Of a stretch of DNA of 64,000 nucleotides, positions 46,476-57,611 are shown piece by piece. The notes below the pieces were generated by a model that did no database searches, was not told the DNA's origin, and worked only from the letters and a program-made list of their open reading frames with translations. The translations under genes were made by a program, and so were the position numbers. Position 1 is the first letter of the stretch, and each line of letters opens with the position of its first letter. This stretch comes from Tetrastigma voinierianum (Eukaryota; Streptophyta; Magnoliopsida; Vitales; Vitaceae), in assembly GCA_016808115.1 (NCBI GenBank), contig JAEQBH010002438.1, forward strand, positions 1,178,001-1,242,000, in the 5' to 3' direction.

Positions 46476-47150
46476 TCAATTTCCTTGTTCAACTAAATAA
46501 TGTACTCTTCCATCTTGGATGTGGGTTATTTCCTCAATTTTCAACTCTTTATGCATGTCACCCCATGGAGCCATCTCCGGAATAGCCTTTAAAACTTCAT
46601 CTTTTGTCATGTCATAGGATTCCGGAGAAGTTAGCTCGTCTTCCATTACAATTAAGGCTTTCAAATCTTGTGCGTCATCATCTCCTCTTGTGAGTTTCTC
46701 AAGTTCTTCATTGTTTCTTGAGGTGATATCCTCATTATAGCTCGAGGCTTCTTCTTCTTCAATTACCTCAAGAAGGGATGACAAGCTCTCATGTTGTCCT
46801 TCAAAGGACATTTCAACTATGTTTTTCCCCTCATTCATGTGTTTGGCCACTAGCTCTTGTATACTCAGTCCCTTCTCCATTGGAGGTTCTTGTAGCTCCA
46901 TTTCAAGTTGAGTACAAGAAGTAACCCTTGGAGTCTTTTTCTTTTCCAAGCTCTCAAGTGGTATGGGCTGAATTTGAACATTAATCCTTGTCTCTCCCTC
47001 GAGTAATTCAGCCTTACACTTATCCAATTTAGCCATTGTGATGGCTAGTTCATCCACTTCACTTTCAAAATTTGACTCATCTCGTGAAGGTGTGTGCACC
47101 TTCTCCATGAATTGAGCTTGAGATATTTCAGATATAAACTGAACTCTTGA
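46476..47150 (-). CDS. Element D: 210-codon acidic open frame, gag-region protein of unknown family
   Basis: Minus strand, ATG at 47106-47108, stop at 46476. The frame is open about 16 codons upstream of the ATG, so the true start may be lost upstream. The product is rich in Glu, Lys and Ser, with alternating charge (segments such as LDKCKAELLEGETR and LLEVIEEEEASSYNED), suggesting helical or coiled-coil structure. It has no zinc knuckle, no membrane segment and no enzyme motif. It lies in the gag position of element D and is the longest uninterrupted frame in any transposon here. I do not recognise the family. A capsid-related role is inferred from position only. Confidence 0.5.
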   Translation of the reverse strand, partial: SRVQFISEISQAQFMEKVHTPSRDESNFESEVDELAITMAKLDKCKAELLEGETRINVQIQPIPLESLEKKKTPRVTSCTQLEMELQEPPMEKGLSIQELVAKHMNEGKNIVEMSFEGQHESLSSLLEVIEEEEASSYNEDITSRNNEELEKLTRGDDDAQDLKALIVMEDELTSPESYDMTKDEVLKAIPEMAPWGDMHKELKIEEITHIQDGRVHYLVEQGN

Positions 47151-47404
47151 CTGGATTCAGTCGTAGTTGCCTCTAGGTTAGACATTTCATCTTATGGAGT
47201 TGACTCATTTCATTTTTAGACATAACACCCTAGGCAAACCATCTTGAGAATAGTCTATATCACCCATTAAGATTTCATTTTCAGCTTGGACCGTAATTGA
47301 GTGAAAGCCCGAGATCTTCTCTTTAATTCTAGGTTTTCCTCTAGACTTTCCCATGGTCATTTAGGCCTTAGACTCTTCAGGCACTGGCCCTTGACCTAGC
47401 CAAT

Positions 47405-47680
47405 TTAGCTATGGTATCTTCCAAGCTTGATCTTTGGACGTGTGGAGAATGGGAAGAATCTTATCTCTCTTCCCATGATGTGCTTGAGTGATGGTGTGTG
47501 TGGAAGTAAGCTCAAGAAGTATGGGAGTACCTCCATGTCTTGAACATGACACATAGGCATTTGTGGGCTCAACATTTGATTTCTCACTCTTTGATGATGC
47601 TCATTGACTGTTTGGCTCAATCTTACTTGTTGTGTGAGAAGGGACATTTTCATTGCCAATTCTACAAAAGGGTCCATTGT
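47405..47680 (-). pseudogene. Element D: upstream open frame in the gag region
   Basis: Minus strand, 90 codons, beginning MDPFVELAMKMSLLTQQVRL. This is a helical N-terminus with FVELA...LLTQQ periodicity of the kind seen near gag of Athila-like elements. It is probably the same ancestral protein as 46476-47108, separated by about 300 bp of broken frame. Beyond that I cannot name it. Confidence 0.45.
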
Positions 47681-47831
47681 GATTGAAACCTACAAAACAA
47701 AAACAAAAAAAAATCAAAGCAAATAAAACAAAGGTAAAAGATATGCACAAACAAGAAAACAAGAAAAACAAAAGAAAAATCCAAAGTAAGGAAGGACTAT
47801 TTGGTATCAATATTAGTAAAAAACACATTTT

Positions 47832-47848
47832 CCTTGGAAACGACGCCA
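47832..47848 (-). other. Element D: primer-binding site (tRNA-Asp type)
   Basis: On the minus strand it reads TGGCGTCGTTTCCAAGG. This is close to TGGCGCCGTTGCCGGGG, the site complementary to the 3' end of aspartate tRNA used by the Athila/Tat lineage of plant Ty3/gypsy elements. It lies six bases inside the LTR edge at 47855. It sets D apart from the initiator-methionine-primed A, B and C. Confidence 0.72.
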
Positions 47849-47854
47849 AAAACT

Positions 47855-49273
47855 TGTTAGGTGCGAATGCTTGAATGTAAAATAATATGCCTATGTGTGC
47901 AAGTGCACACATCGCCTTAAGTAATACAGTGTAAAAAGTAAGAGTGTCGATCTCATGAGGAAAAGGGTTACTAACTACTTAAATTGGGTAAATTCTAACT
48001 TTATCTGGACGATGGATTGAGAGTGGAAACACTAACAACCTAAATCCTAATCTATCATGCAAAGATGCAAATAAAAATAGAAAAGCCTAGGGTTTAGACT
48101 TCGTTTAGCTAACCATTATGCATTTTTAACCATATTACCCTTGACTAGCATTATAAACACCTATTAATGGTAAGTCACACTTGTGCATCTGTGAATCTCT
48201 CTCAATAATCCACAATCTACTCCTAAGGTTTAGGTATTTTGTATCTCTACTCAACCCCAAAACCCTAAAAGTGTAATGAACCCTAGAAACCCTAATTACC
48301 ACACAAGACACATGAGAATCTCTTGTCAATGGTGAAGTGTGATGCCCTAAACATGTCTAGTTCAATCCTCACTTCTTAGATCTCGAATTGAACTACAATT
48401 ATATTAATGGTGTACAATCATCAGCACATACGAAGAATAGAATAGGACATTTAATGCTTTAAATATTAATTAAAAGGCAAATCAGTCTTCAAATACATAA
48501 ATCACAACTAAACTACATCTAAAACCCTAGAAATGAAAATCAAAACATGAGGTGAAGAAATACAACCAAAGAAGCACAAGAAAACATGAAATAATCTTCT
48601 CCTTCTTCAATATTCTTCCTCTAAGAGCTTTGCCCTAGGGTTAGAAGCCCTAGAGGCTTATTCCTCTACCCTATAGTTGGAGGTCCTCCCCTAAAAATAA
48701 AGAAATAAAGGGTTTATATAGAATCTTGGGAAATGGGCCTTGAAAATGGGCTGAAAACAAGGGAAATTGTCAAATTTAGGCCGTGATGCTGCGGCATGTG
48801 GAAAGTGATGTCGTGGCATGTGGAAAGTGATGTCGTGGCATACCAGTAGCCTTGTTCTTCTTCTTTGCTTCATTTCTGCGGCATCCAAACAATGATGCCG
48901 CGGTATGCACTATTCATCAGTACTTTGTCTTTTCTTTGCATTGAACTTCTCGAGGTCATAACTTTCTCATCAGAACTCCAAATTAGGCGTTCTTGAACTC
49001 ATTGGAAAGCTTAAGAAGTTTACTATCCATACAAAAAAGATTGGAGCCTTGTGAGGTCATTCTATAGCCGAAAAGATTGAAATATAGTACTGCTGCTACA
49101 TGTTGAATTTGTTGATTTTTTTACTTTTTCACTTCATATTGCCTTAATGTCTTGGATTTGGTCCTAATTACAAATAGGAATGACAACGGTGTTAAAACAC
49201 TTATTAATATACTAAAAACATGCATAAAACTATCTAAAACATGAGGATAAATGAGTACAAAGTGTACTTATCA
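47855..49273 (-). mobile_element. Element D: 5' LTR
   Basis: 1,419 bp. On the minus strand it starts TGATAAGTACAC (49273) and ends CCTAACA (47855). It matches 43286-44708 with indels. A 22-bp unit is repeated 2.7 times at 48785-48845. The flanking AAAGT lies at 49274-49278. Confidence 0.87.
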
Positions 49274-49278
49274 AAAGT

Positions 49279-50120
49279 TATGCAAGACTTTAGTGAGTCC
49301 GTGCCTCTTAAGTCAATCTTTGCCAAAATGAAAGCTATGTGGAAATCTTCAGACGAGTCTTGTTTTATGGACCTAGAAATGACTTCTTCCTTGTTAAGTT
49401 CTCTTCTTTAGAGGACTACTCTAAAGTGTAGGAGGATAAACCCTTCTTCATACATAAACAAGTCATTGTACTCCAAAGATGGAGAAAGAATTTAACCCTT
49501 TTAGTGAAACCCTTAAGGTTGCTACTTTGTGGGCAGTGTAATGAGTGCGTATTGAACTATAGAGTCAACAATGTTAAAGCTCGTAGCTTACACGAGATGG
49601 ATTATAAGGGAGTTGACCCAGCGCAGCTGAAGAAATTCGCAAAGACATTTTCCTAAGGGTTTGTCTGGAAGTGGATTTAAGTCAGCCTCTAGAATATGAA
49701 ATTAAATACCACAAAAGAGGAGAGATTAAATCTTCTAGAATTGATTATGATGGGGTTATAGAAAGCTGTTTTAGGTGTGGCCTTGCTAACCATAAATTTG
49801 ATGTATCCCCTTACTAGCGGAAAATAAAGATTGAATAAAATTGAAAAAAAGGGTTCAAACTCTTATGAAAGCGATGGGTGATTTTAAAGCACGGTGGAGA
49901 AGGATCCTAAAAACCGAAGTGAGCTGGATTGAAATCTAACCAAAGAGGAGGACCAAATCTTTGGGTTCAAAGGCTGGTTTAAAACATGGAAAGGGTTACT
50001 ATGATTTGAGCCAAGCTTTTGCCCAAGGGGGCTTCGTTAAAGGAAAGAAAAGTAACAAACCTAGTGTTATAAAAGGGACTACAAATGAAAAGTTGAGGAA
50101 TAATAATAGGCTTTTTGCGT
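49279..50120 (+). pseudogene. LINE: ORF1 main part (RNA-binding protein, decayed)
   Basis: Plus strand, continuing from 43285 across element D. The order is typical of plant LINE ORF1: a DLE..FFLVKFSSLEDY segment (49365-49420), a W-rich QRW.KNL segment near 49480, and a LLCGQC-type zone near 49530. A zinc knuckle lies at 49767-49814 (CFRCGLANHKFDVS, with the fourth ligand changed from Cys to Ser). A basic tail follows to 50120, where solo LTR E interrupts it. Several stops and frame changes are present. Confidence 0.78.
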
Positions 50121-50122
50121 GA

Positions 50123-51510
50123 TGTGAAATTAAAATATATGAAAAAGTGTGAATTTATTGCTTATTCGCGCAAGTATACACTTGTCAAGTAATACAGTAT
50201 ACTAAGCATACAAAGATCAATCCACAGGAAAAAAACGGGATGCTAAGTACTAAAATTGAATTATTTCTCTAATATCCAAACGGTCAATTGTGATGGGTTG
50301 AACATAATCTAAATTAAATATCAAATTTTAAACTAGCAATTTGATCACGCAAAATAAGGGTTCTAAGAGATAATGAAGTTATAGGGTTTTGGCGTAATTA
50401 GACAATCCACTTATATTAGAACTAGAATCCTATTCTATTGTTTCGTGAGAAAGTTCTCCAAGGCGATTCTTAACTAATTTAATTTACAAGCCTATAGGAG
50501 TTAAATAACTTACCAGCCTTTAATACTAGGTTTCTTTAGCTACCTCGGCTGACTCCAGCCAGCAGGAGGTGCTTTAAGTCCCAAGAACCTCACATGCCTC
50601 CTAATTACCGATGATTTCTACACCACTAGGCTAATTAGGTTAATTGACCTATGTCTAATTCTCTACTCCCTTCTCAGATCTTGTAGAGAATCACTCACCA
50701 CATTGAAGTTGATCAAAAATCAATATGTAAATATAAACAAGTATGAATCAATAGAGGTTCAATCACATGAAACAATAGAAAAAGATATTCTGGCAATTAG
50801 ATATAAGCTTCATGTCTAAAATATAACAAAAGCCCTAGTTGATGAATTTAGAACATAACGACAATCTGGAACATCGTAAAACTTAAATAAAACATAAAAA
50901 CCAAAGAATAAATTGTTTAAAGCTGAAAATCATAAACTCCTCAATCGTCTCCTTTCGGATCACCGAATCTTCCAAGCGTAAACGCTAGTCTTCTCGTCTA
51001 TCTCTCCCTTTTCTCTAGGTCTGACCCCCTCAAAGTGCGGACCCTAGTCTTGTCTCGAAAACCACTTTTTGTAGACTTGGGAACATGGGCCATTGCTGGG
51101 CTGCAACTTAGAATGTTTCTATTTTCTATCCGCAGCGGTTCGTCGTGACGAATGTGTGGTTCGTCGCAACAAACCCATAGCTTCTGTTTCGTCTCAATTC
51201 TCCTTCGCCACGACCAATGGGGGTTAGTTGCGACAAACCTGTAACTCGTGCAATTTTAATCTTCTTACTTTGTCACGACGAACTTGACCTTCGTCGTGAT
51301 GAAGCAACTTCATATAGCTCGACAACTTCGTTTTTGCTTATTTTATGCCATTTCTTCACCACTTTTCTTGGTTTTCACTCAAAATCTGCAAAACACAATC
51401 AAATGAGGGATTAGACCATTCTTTAGTGATAGTAGTGTGAATTTAACATTAAAGTTGTATAAAACACGTGAAAAACACACTAAAAATGCTAACAACATTC
51501 ACGCTTATCA
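50123..51510 (-). mobile_element. Solo LTR E, Athila/Tat-like, inside the LINE
   Basis: On the minus strand it starts TGATAAGCGTGAATG at 51510 and ends near 50123. The terminal TGATAAG and the stretch around AGTATACTGTATTACTT resemble the LTR of element D, but the rest differs, so it is a related family. No primer site, purine tract or coding region adjoins it; LINE sequence flanks both sides. No clean target duplication is visible. Confidence 0.68.
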
Positions 51511-51827
51511 GATAACCAACTTGGTATTAACCCAAAGATGGAGTAGAAATTAAGATATAAGAACAAGATTTTCCACTACCAGAAAATGAAGAGAATGTGC
51601 TGCATGGTGGAGAAGGAAATGAGGATGCGGTTAATGAAGGTATGGCTTTTGAGGGTTTTGAAGTAATTGGCAATATAGGCAAGATGGAAACTAATGGAAG
51701 TGGCCATATTTTAGGGAAAATCGAAGAACTAAAGAGGGTAATTCTTCAAAGAATGAAAAGGACTAAACCAAGAAGTAAGGAAACAAGAAGATAGGCAAGG
51801 CGCTCATGAGTCAGTTGAACCTAATAC
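51511..51827 (+). pseudogene. LINE: ORF1 tail and inter-ORF region
   Basis: Plus strand between solo LTR E and the start of ORF2. It contains Lys/Glu-rich broken frames (51597-51794) ending in TAG, consistent with the C-terminus of ORF1. No domain is visible. Confidence 0.45.
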
Positions 51828-52560
51828 ATGAAAGTGGTAGCTTGGAATGTTAGAGGGGTTGGATGCCCTCTTTTTGTATATCAAGTCAGAATTGAAGTTT
51901 AATAATACCCCAGCTCTGATATTTGTTTTATCACGAAACCAAGAGAATCAGAGAAATGCTAATAGAACTATGAATATTTTGCCTAAAATTCCTTTTGAGC
52001 GTTATGACTTTGTGGATCCAGTTGGTTTTTGAGGTGGCTTGTGGTTATGTTGGAATTCTAATGTTTTCACTTTGAATATCATTTTTAAAAATGATTGGAT
52101 GTTCCACTGTAAGGTGCGTGTACCTAATTTAAACATCACATGTTTCTTCACTTTCTTGTATGGTTATCCTCAACATTTTAAGCAAAAAAGGATTTGGAAT
52201 TTGCTACTTGATATCAAAGACTCGTTAATAATCCTTGGGATATTATTGGAGATTTTAATGAAATCTTACACCCCCATGAGAAATTAGGGGGAGCTCACAA
52301 GAAACACTTCTCGAATGCACATTTTTTTCTGAGTTTATTGATGAGTGCCAACTACTTGAGTAGGAATCTTATGGCCTACCTTATACTTGGTTTAATAAGA
52401 AAAATAATTCCTTTTCAATCTTTAAGAAATTGGATAGAGTTCTTATAAATGATCAATGGATTTATTCTTTTAGAGATGCAAGAGTTGAAAATTTGCCTAT
52501 TATTGGGCCCGATCATGGACCTATTTGTATTGCACCTTGATTAAAAAAAAACATGAACTT
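51828..52560 (+). pseudogene. LINE: ORF2 endonuclease domain (decayed)
   Basis: Plus strand. ATG at 51828 opens MKVVAWNVRGVG, the start of the APE-type endonuclease of plant L1 elements, which nicks target DNA for target-primed reverse transcription. Further on are a GGLWLCW segment (52035), IIGDFNEILHP (52240-52270, with the GDFNE motif intact), FSIFKKLDRVLINDQW (52412-52460), and PIIGPDHGPI (52500-52525), which contains the catalytic-His region usually read as SDHSP. Three or more frame interruptions are present. It is among the better preserved parts of the LINE. Confidence 0.85.
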
Positions 52561-54052
52561 AAAAACAAAACCTTTTAGATGTGAAGAGTTTTGGTTCCTC
52601 ATTCGGGTTTTAATGAGGTTGTAAAGGAAGCATGGAATACTCGTTTTGCAGGTTCTAATGCATTCCAACTAGTGAAAAATAATACAAACGTTTAAACATT
52701 TAGTCAAAGCATGGAATAAGCAAGAAGTTGGAAATTTAGAAGATAATATAAATATTTTGCAAAATGAGATTGGAATGATTCAAAGTGTTCTAATGACAGA
52801 TCCTTATAATGTTGATCTTTAAAGGAATATTATTGAGTTGTCTCAAAAGCTTAATCAAAATTTGAAGTTAGAAGAAATTAAATGGGATAAAAAATCTAGA
52901 CAAAATTGGACTCGATTAGGAGATAAATATAGTTGATACTTTTAGAGGGTTGCCCTGAACAAAATGAGGAAAAAATAAGATATGGAAGATTAGAGACTTT
53001 GAATAAAGAGTTGATCAAAGAAGTAATCGAGGAAGAAATACTCATAGCTCTTTTCCTTATCAATAATCTTAAAGAGCTCTTTGGACTCAAACAAAACAAG
53101 CTAGTTTTGCAAAAATATTGAAAATTGTTGGGAAAATCGGTCAGGAAATGGTGAAGGCTTTAGTTTTAGACCTTCAAAGTTAATGAACTTATCACTTTGT
53201 CCCAAAGGTGAACCTAGGGAAAGTCAAATCACATGGCCTTGGTCTTTATAATGTTTGCTGCGAGAATTGCCAGTTTAAATCTTAATAATAAGGTTGGCTT
53301 CTATTTTAAATAGTTGTTGCGGAAGACTTATCAATGATAACATTCTTAGCCCATGAACTTACCCCATGAACATGCGTTCTTTAGAAGAGGAGGAGTCTGG
53401 TACATGGCGCTAACCTGAACATGGAAAAAAACTTATGATATGCTTGAATGCGTTTATTAAAAGTATTTCTCACTAGACAGGTTTCTACAAATGGATTGAT
53501 TGGGTTATGAATCATCACTTCTTCATTGTCATCCTACATTTTGATAAACGATAGTCCAAAAGGTAAAATTCATCCATTTAGAGGTATTAGATAAGGAGAT
53601 CCTTTATCTCCATATATTTTTATTACGTGTGTTGAATTCTTTGGTAGGGAATTAGCTAAACTTTTTGAAAACCCTAGAAATCATATAGGAATCCATGCTC
53701 TTCAAGTGGACTAAGAATATCTCTCTTTCATATGTTTATGAGATGGATTGTGTGCATCTTTGTTAAAGCTCTCATATAATGCTTTTTGACAATTATCAAA
53801 TGAATATTTTGAATTTTTGCCTTTAATCTATATAACATTGAATTTTCATAGTCGGATTGTTTAAATCTCTATGATATTCAGATTTTCTGAGAATGGAGAT
53901 TGTAGCTATTCCTCACTCAATAGCTTCTTAAAATGCTTGGGTTGTCGATGATCAGAAGTAGAATGAATGCATTCCTTTGTAGAAGTGGTTTTAAATTCAC
54001 AAAAAGAAAAAAAAATGGGTGACTTGCAAGAAAATGATTCTCTCTGGGTGAG
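52561..54052 (+). pseudogene. LINE: ORF2 reverse transcriptase (decayed)
   Basis: Plus strand. Order: a linker with Lys/Glu-rich helices (52700-53130), CGRLINDNIL at about 53318-53350 (consensus PGRLITDNVL), a GFYKWIDW segment (53480-53505), and GKIHPFRGIR then GDPLSPYIFI (53560-53625). The FADD catalytic box expected near 53735 is replaced, reading HMFMRW. The domain is non-functional. It is cut at 54052 by solo LTR F. Confidence 0.82.
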
Positions 54053-55996
54053 TGTAAGACGATAAAATTTAGTTCCGGAAAAAGGGTAAATAATTTCGAT
54101 TAAAACCGAAATTTTCTAGATCTCGGATAATGAATGGATTTGTAGATTACGGAGAATGTCTCGCGAAATCTAGCTAACACGTGTCAATTTAGTGTGATTA
54201 AAACCAGTTCGAGGTGTCAGTTTTTTAGGCGTCGCACATTTAGTCGTAAAACCGGCATACGATGTGAAACTCCTTATAACATGTACTCATGTATTTCGCA
54301 TGTTCTGCGTAGTGAGAAATGATGGAAATGGAGCAGCAGAGATAGTCTTAGGTCATGAAAATCAAAAACGAGGATATAGTAGGTGGGAATTTGTTTAAAA
54401 TGATAATAAGACAAAAAGCGTAATAATTGTCGTCTCCTACAACTATTAAAAGCCAAAATGTAGGAAGGGGAGGAGATGCATGAGCCATTTTGTGTTTTAG
54501 TGAGTATCGAAGCTTATCTCTACAGATTTGACGTCAGGCCTTGGGTCTTGATGAGAAGGAAGAAGTTGTTACGCGGAGAGGAGCTTCTGCGGTAGGCTCA
54601 CAGTTTCAGGAGTTTCGATATTCAGGTAGGGTAGAGAACTATCTTTGCCCAGTTTGCCTTTGTTTAAGTGTTTTATGATGTTTGGAGCGGTTTGAGGGAC
54701 TTGACAGACCGTTTGGTGGATCTGATCCTTTGGAGCCAAGATTGTTAAAAATTTTGAAACGTTAGTGCTGAGTCATGGTAGGGGCAGGAGGTTGGAGACT
54801 TGGTATTGCGGGCCTGGCCCCATTTAGGTTGTTGATCGTAAATTGTAAATAAGTGGATTGTGATAATAATATGAGGTACGAAATATAGCTATCTGAGTAG
54901 AGGTTTCATTACAAAGTGGCAAATATTGGAGTATTTGGATATCTGATAACCTGCTTTATTCACATGAATAAATATTCAATAATTCATTAATTAATATGTG
55001 TTTGGTTGGTAAATTAAACAGTGAATTACCGTAGTTGTTAATTATTACAGAGCTAATTTTTGGTGTAATGGATTGTGAAATTACATGCGTATTTGTGTGA
55101 TTGTTATGTGAATATATGCATGATTATATATTTTGCATGTGTTATGTAAGTATGAATTGGCGTCATTGCATTCCATCTGTTGGGGCACCATAACGATAGG
55201 AGTGAGTGCATGGTGGTTTATTGAAAGAGTGGTTTCGGAGGATTGACTAGCGTATATGTAATTATCGGAGGGGTGAGTACATATAAAATATCGATCGTGG
55301 GTCATTGGAATTGATGTGTCAGGAGGGTTGTCCTTTAAATAGATAGTGGAGTCGGTCCAATTCTTATATCGAGGGTTGTCCATAATTAAAAACAAATATC
55401 TCTTTGTTTGAAGATGAGTTTCTCATGCGTGGCTTTGGGCAAGTATGAAGTCGGTGAGGACTCGGGGTATGAGTTGATCTGTGTGAACATTGTTCAGTAA
55501 GATCACGCATGTGCCGGATGTGCGTTTCATTTCAGCGTGCGTATGCAACTTGGGTGGAGAGTAACTGAGCTGGGTGATTCAGCTATTGTGAGCTCACCTT
55601 GTAGAGGAATTTATTATTTCAAAGTGGAGCGCACGGAGGCAGCCCGGCTCATCATAGTAGGCAGCTTTAAGAAGAAAGCAGGGTTGTGAGCTTGGTTTTA
55701 TGATGTATATGTTAGAATTCTAGAATTTTTAAAATATGTTGTAAAGAGTAACATAACTCTTGAAGAACTATTGTGTAGGTGGTGTGAGAATGAGTATTGT
55801 AGTATGGGCCCAGAGTAGTGCTTTGCTCTTTCTATCTTCAGCCGATATTGATGATTGGGGCGGTGGTTCTTAGGTAGAAATCCGTCTGAGGAAGCTACCT
55901 TTCGATTTTGTGTGAGTTGTGTCGGGTTACACGACATTGGCTAATGTCCGCGGATTGTGGGTTGTCAACGGGTGCCGAGGGAATGGGGCGTCACGA
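54053..55996 (+). mobile_element. Solo LTR F, chromovirus family of elements A and C, inside the LINE
   Basis: Plus strand, starting TGTAAGACGATAAAA and ending GGGGCGTCACGA. It is homologous to LTRs C1-C3 (CCGAAATTTTCTAGATCTCGG near the start, GTGAATATATGCATG in the middle, GAGCTCACCTTG-type near 55590). At 1.94 kb it gives the best full-length example of this LTR. No internal region adjoins either side, so it probably formed by LTR-LTR recombination. No clean target duplication was found. Confidence 0.75.
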
Positions 55997-56139
55997 TGAA
56001 GTAAAATAATTGATAAAGAAATTTGTGACTCCCCCTCCATGTGATGACTTTTTTTAAACTCACTAAAAAAGGAATATGAGGACCTTGATAAAGTGTGAAA
56101 ATTCATTTGGACTCGAATACGAGGCCCAGTAAAAGCTAG

Positions 56140-57520
56140 GGTTCAAGCTGTAACGAGATGGCGTTTGTTGACCCAAATGGGGAATTGAAGAAATTAAAAT
56201 GTTAATAAAGAAAACGATTTTAAACTAAGTTGGAGGATCCTTATTGATAATCATAGCATATGGGTTAGAATTAAGAGAGATAAATATATTAGAAATAGTA
56301 ATTTACTTAGGATCACAAAAAATTAGGAGATTCCATTGTTTGAAAAGAAATTATCAATCATAGAAAATATATCCAAGTTGGCTTAAAATGGTGCATAGGA
56401 GATGGTAGGAGATGGTAAGCAAGTTTGCTTACTGGACCGAGCATTGGGTTTAAATGTCCCCCCTTATCACTTTTGTAGATAAGAACAATAAGCAATTTAT
56501 CAATTAGGATGCTATAGTGTATGTTTTATATAAGACAAGGAGTAGGATCTCAGCTCTATGGGCATGTTCCTCCCCTTTAATGTTATAGCAAACATTAAAG
56601 CGGTTCCCATTCTTTCTCCATATGGGGATAGGTTTTTGGAATTCTCCGGGAGCGGTAGGTTTACTCTCAAATTCATCTAAGACGTGAGAAGACTTCAAGT
56701 CACCATATATCATAAATGTTAGGCGGATATGGAAATTAAATCTCCTTCTAAGATTAGGCGAATTTGTCCTTTGGTTGTTGTTGAGGGAGGCCCTCCCTGC
56801 TTGGCAATTTCTCTACGCTAGAAAGATGAATATCACTATTAAATGTCATTTTTGATCAAAATGTTGAAAATATTTATTATCTTTCAGAAAATGCACATTT
56901 TGTTAGGGGAGTATGGAACCTTATTAAATTTAAGCACATCCTCAGACTCTTCCATGAAGGAGACTATAAAACCATAAAACCAATTGTAAATTGTTCAATC
57001 ACCATGTGGAAAAGATTGTTATAATAATGTGGAATGTTTGGATTCATAGAAATCAAGTCCTATTTAGGAAGAGCCAACCAAACCCCTTTCTCATCATCAA
57101 GAAAGCCACCCTAATTTTTTCAAAATCTTCATGATTATTTGCATGTCCCCTATCCTTTGTATAAAGGATGTAATATCGTTTGACGTGTTGAAAAATGGAT
57201 TCGATGGATTCCCCCTATTATTGGTAGATTTAAATTAAACTTTGATGGTTAGGGGATCTGAATAATTGTTGTAGTGTATGACCTTGGGATGATATTCTTA
57301 CTGCACTAGAATAGGATATTCAAGCTTAGAGTTGAAAAGGGATGAAATAGTTATAGATTGCTATAATAAGAGGATCAATATTTCTAGTTCAATTATAGTT
57401 GTTAATGGAGGATATTTAGAAACTTTATCAAGATCTACATATTTATGAGTGTTGTCGTGTTTATAGAGAATCAAATAGAACTCTGAGCCAGTAGGCCCTT
57501 ACTTGCAGGGCTACTGACTG
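56140..57520 (+). pseudogene. LINE: ORF2 C-terminal region and RNase H-like tail (decayed)
   Basis: Plus strand, resuming right of solo LTR F. The segment near 56240-56290 (DNHSIWVRIKRDKY) and GDGKQVCLLDRALG near 56408-56450 match the region after reverse transcriptase in plant LINEs, which is usually followed by a zinc-finger part. FKLNFDG near 57230 is the first strand of the RNase H domain, and YRESNRTLSQ near 57455 corresponds to its REAN..AD.LA end. The LINE ends in a T-rich stretch and AT microsatellite, with no clear poly-A tail. Confidence 0.72.
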
Positions 57521-57531
57521 TTTTTTTATTT

Positions 57532-57533
<2 letters not shown>

Positions 57534-57609
<76 letters not shown>
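57534..57609. repeat. AT dinucleotide microsatellite
   Basis: AT repeat with one CTCT break, at the 3' end of the LINE. It may have grown from the A/T-rich LINE tail. Confidence 0.93.

Positions 57610-57611
<2 letters not shown>

Noticed and set aside
54048..56001. Target-site duplication around solo LTR F
   Set aside because: The flanks GTGAG and TGAAG match only after shifting. That is too weak to claim.
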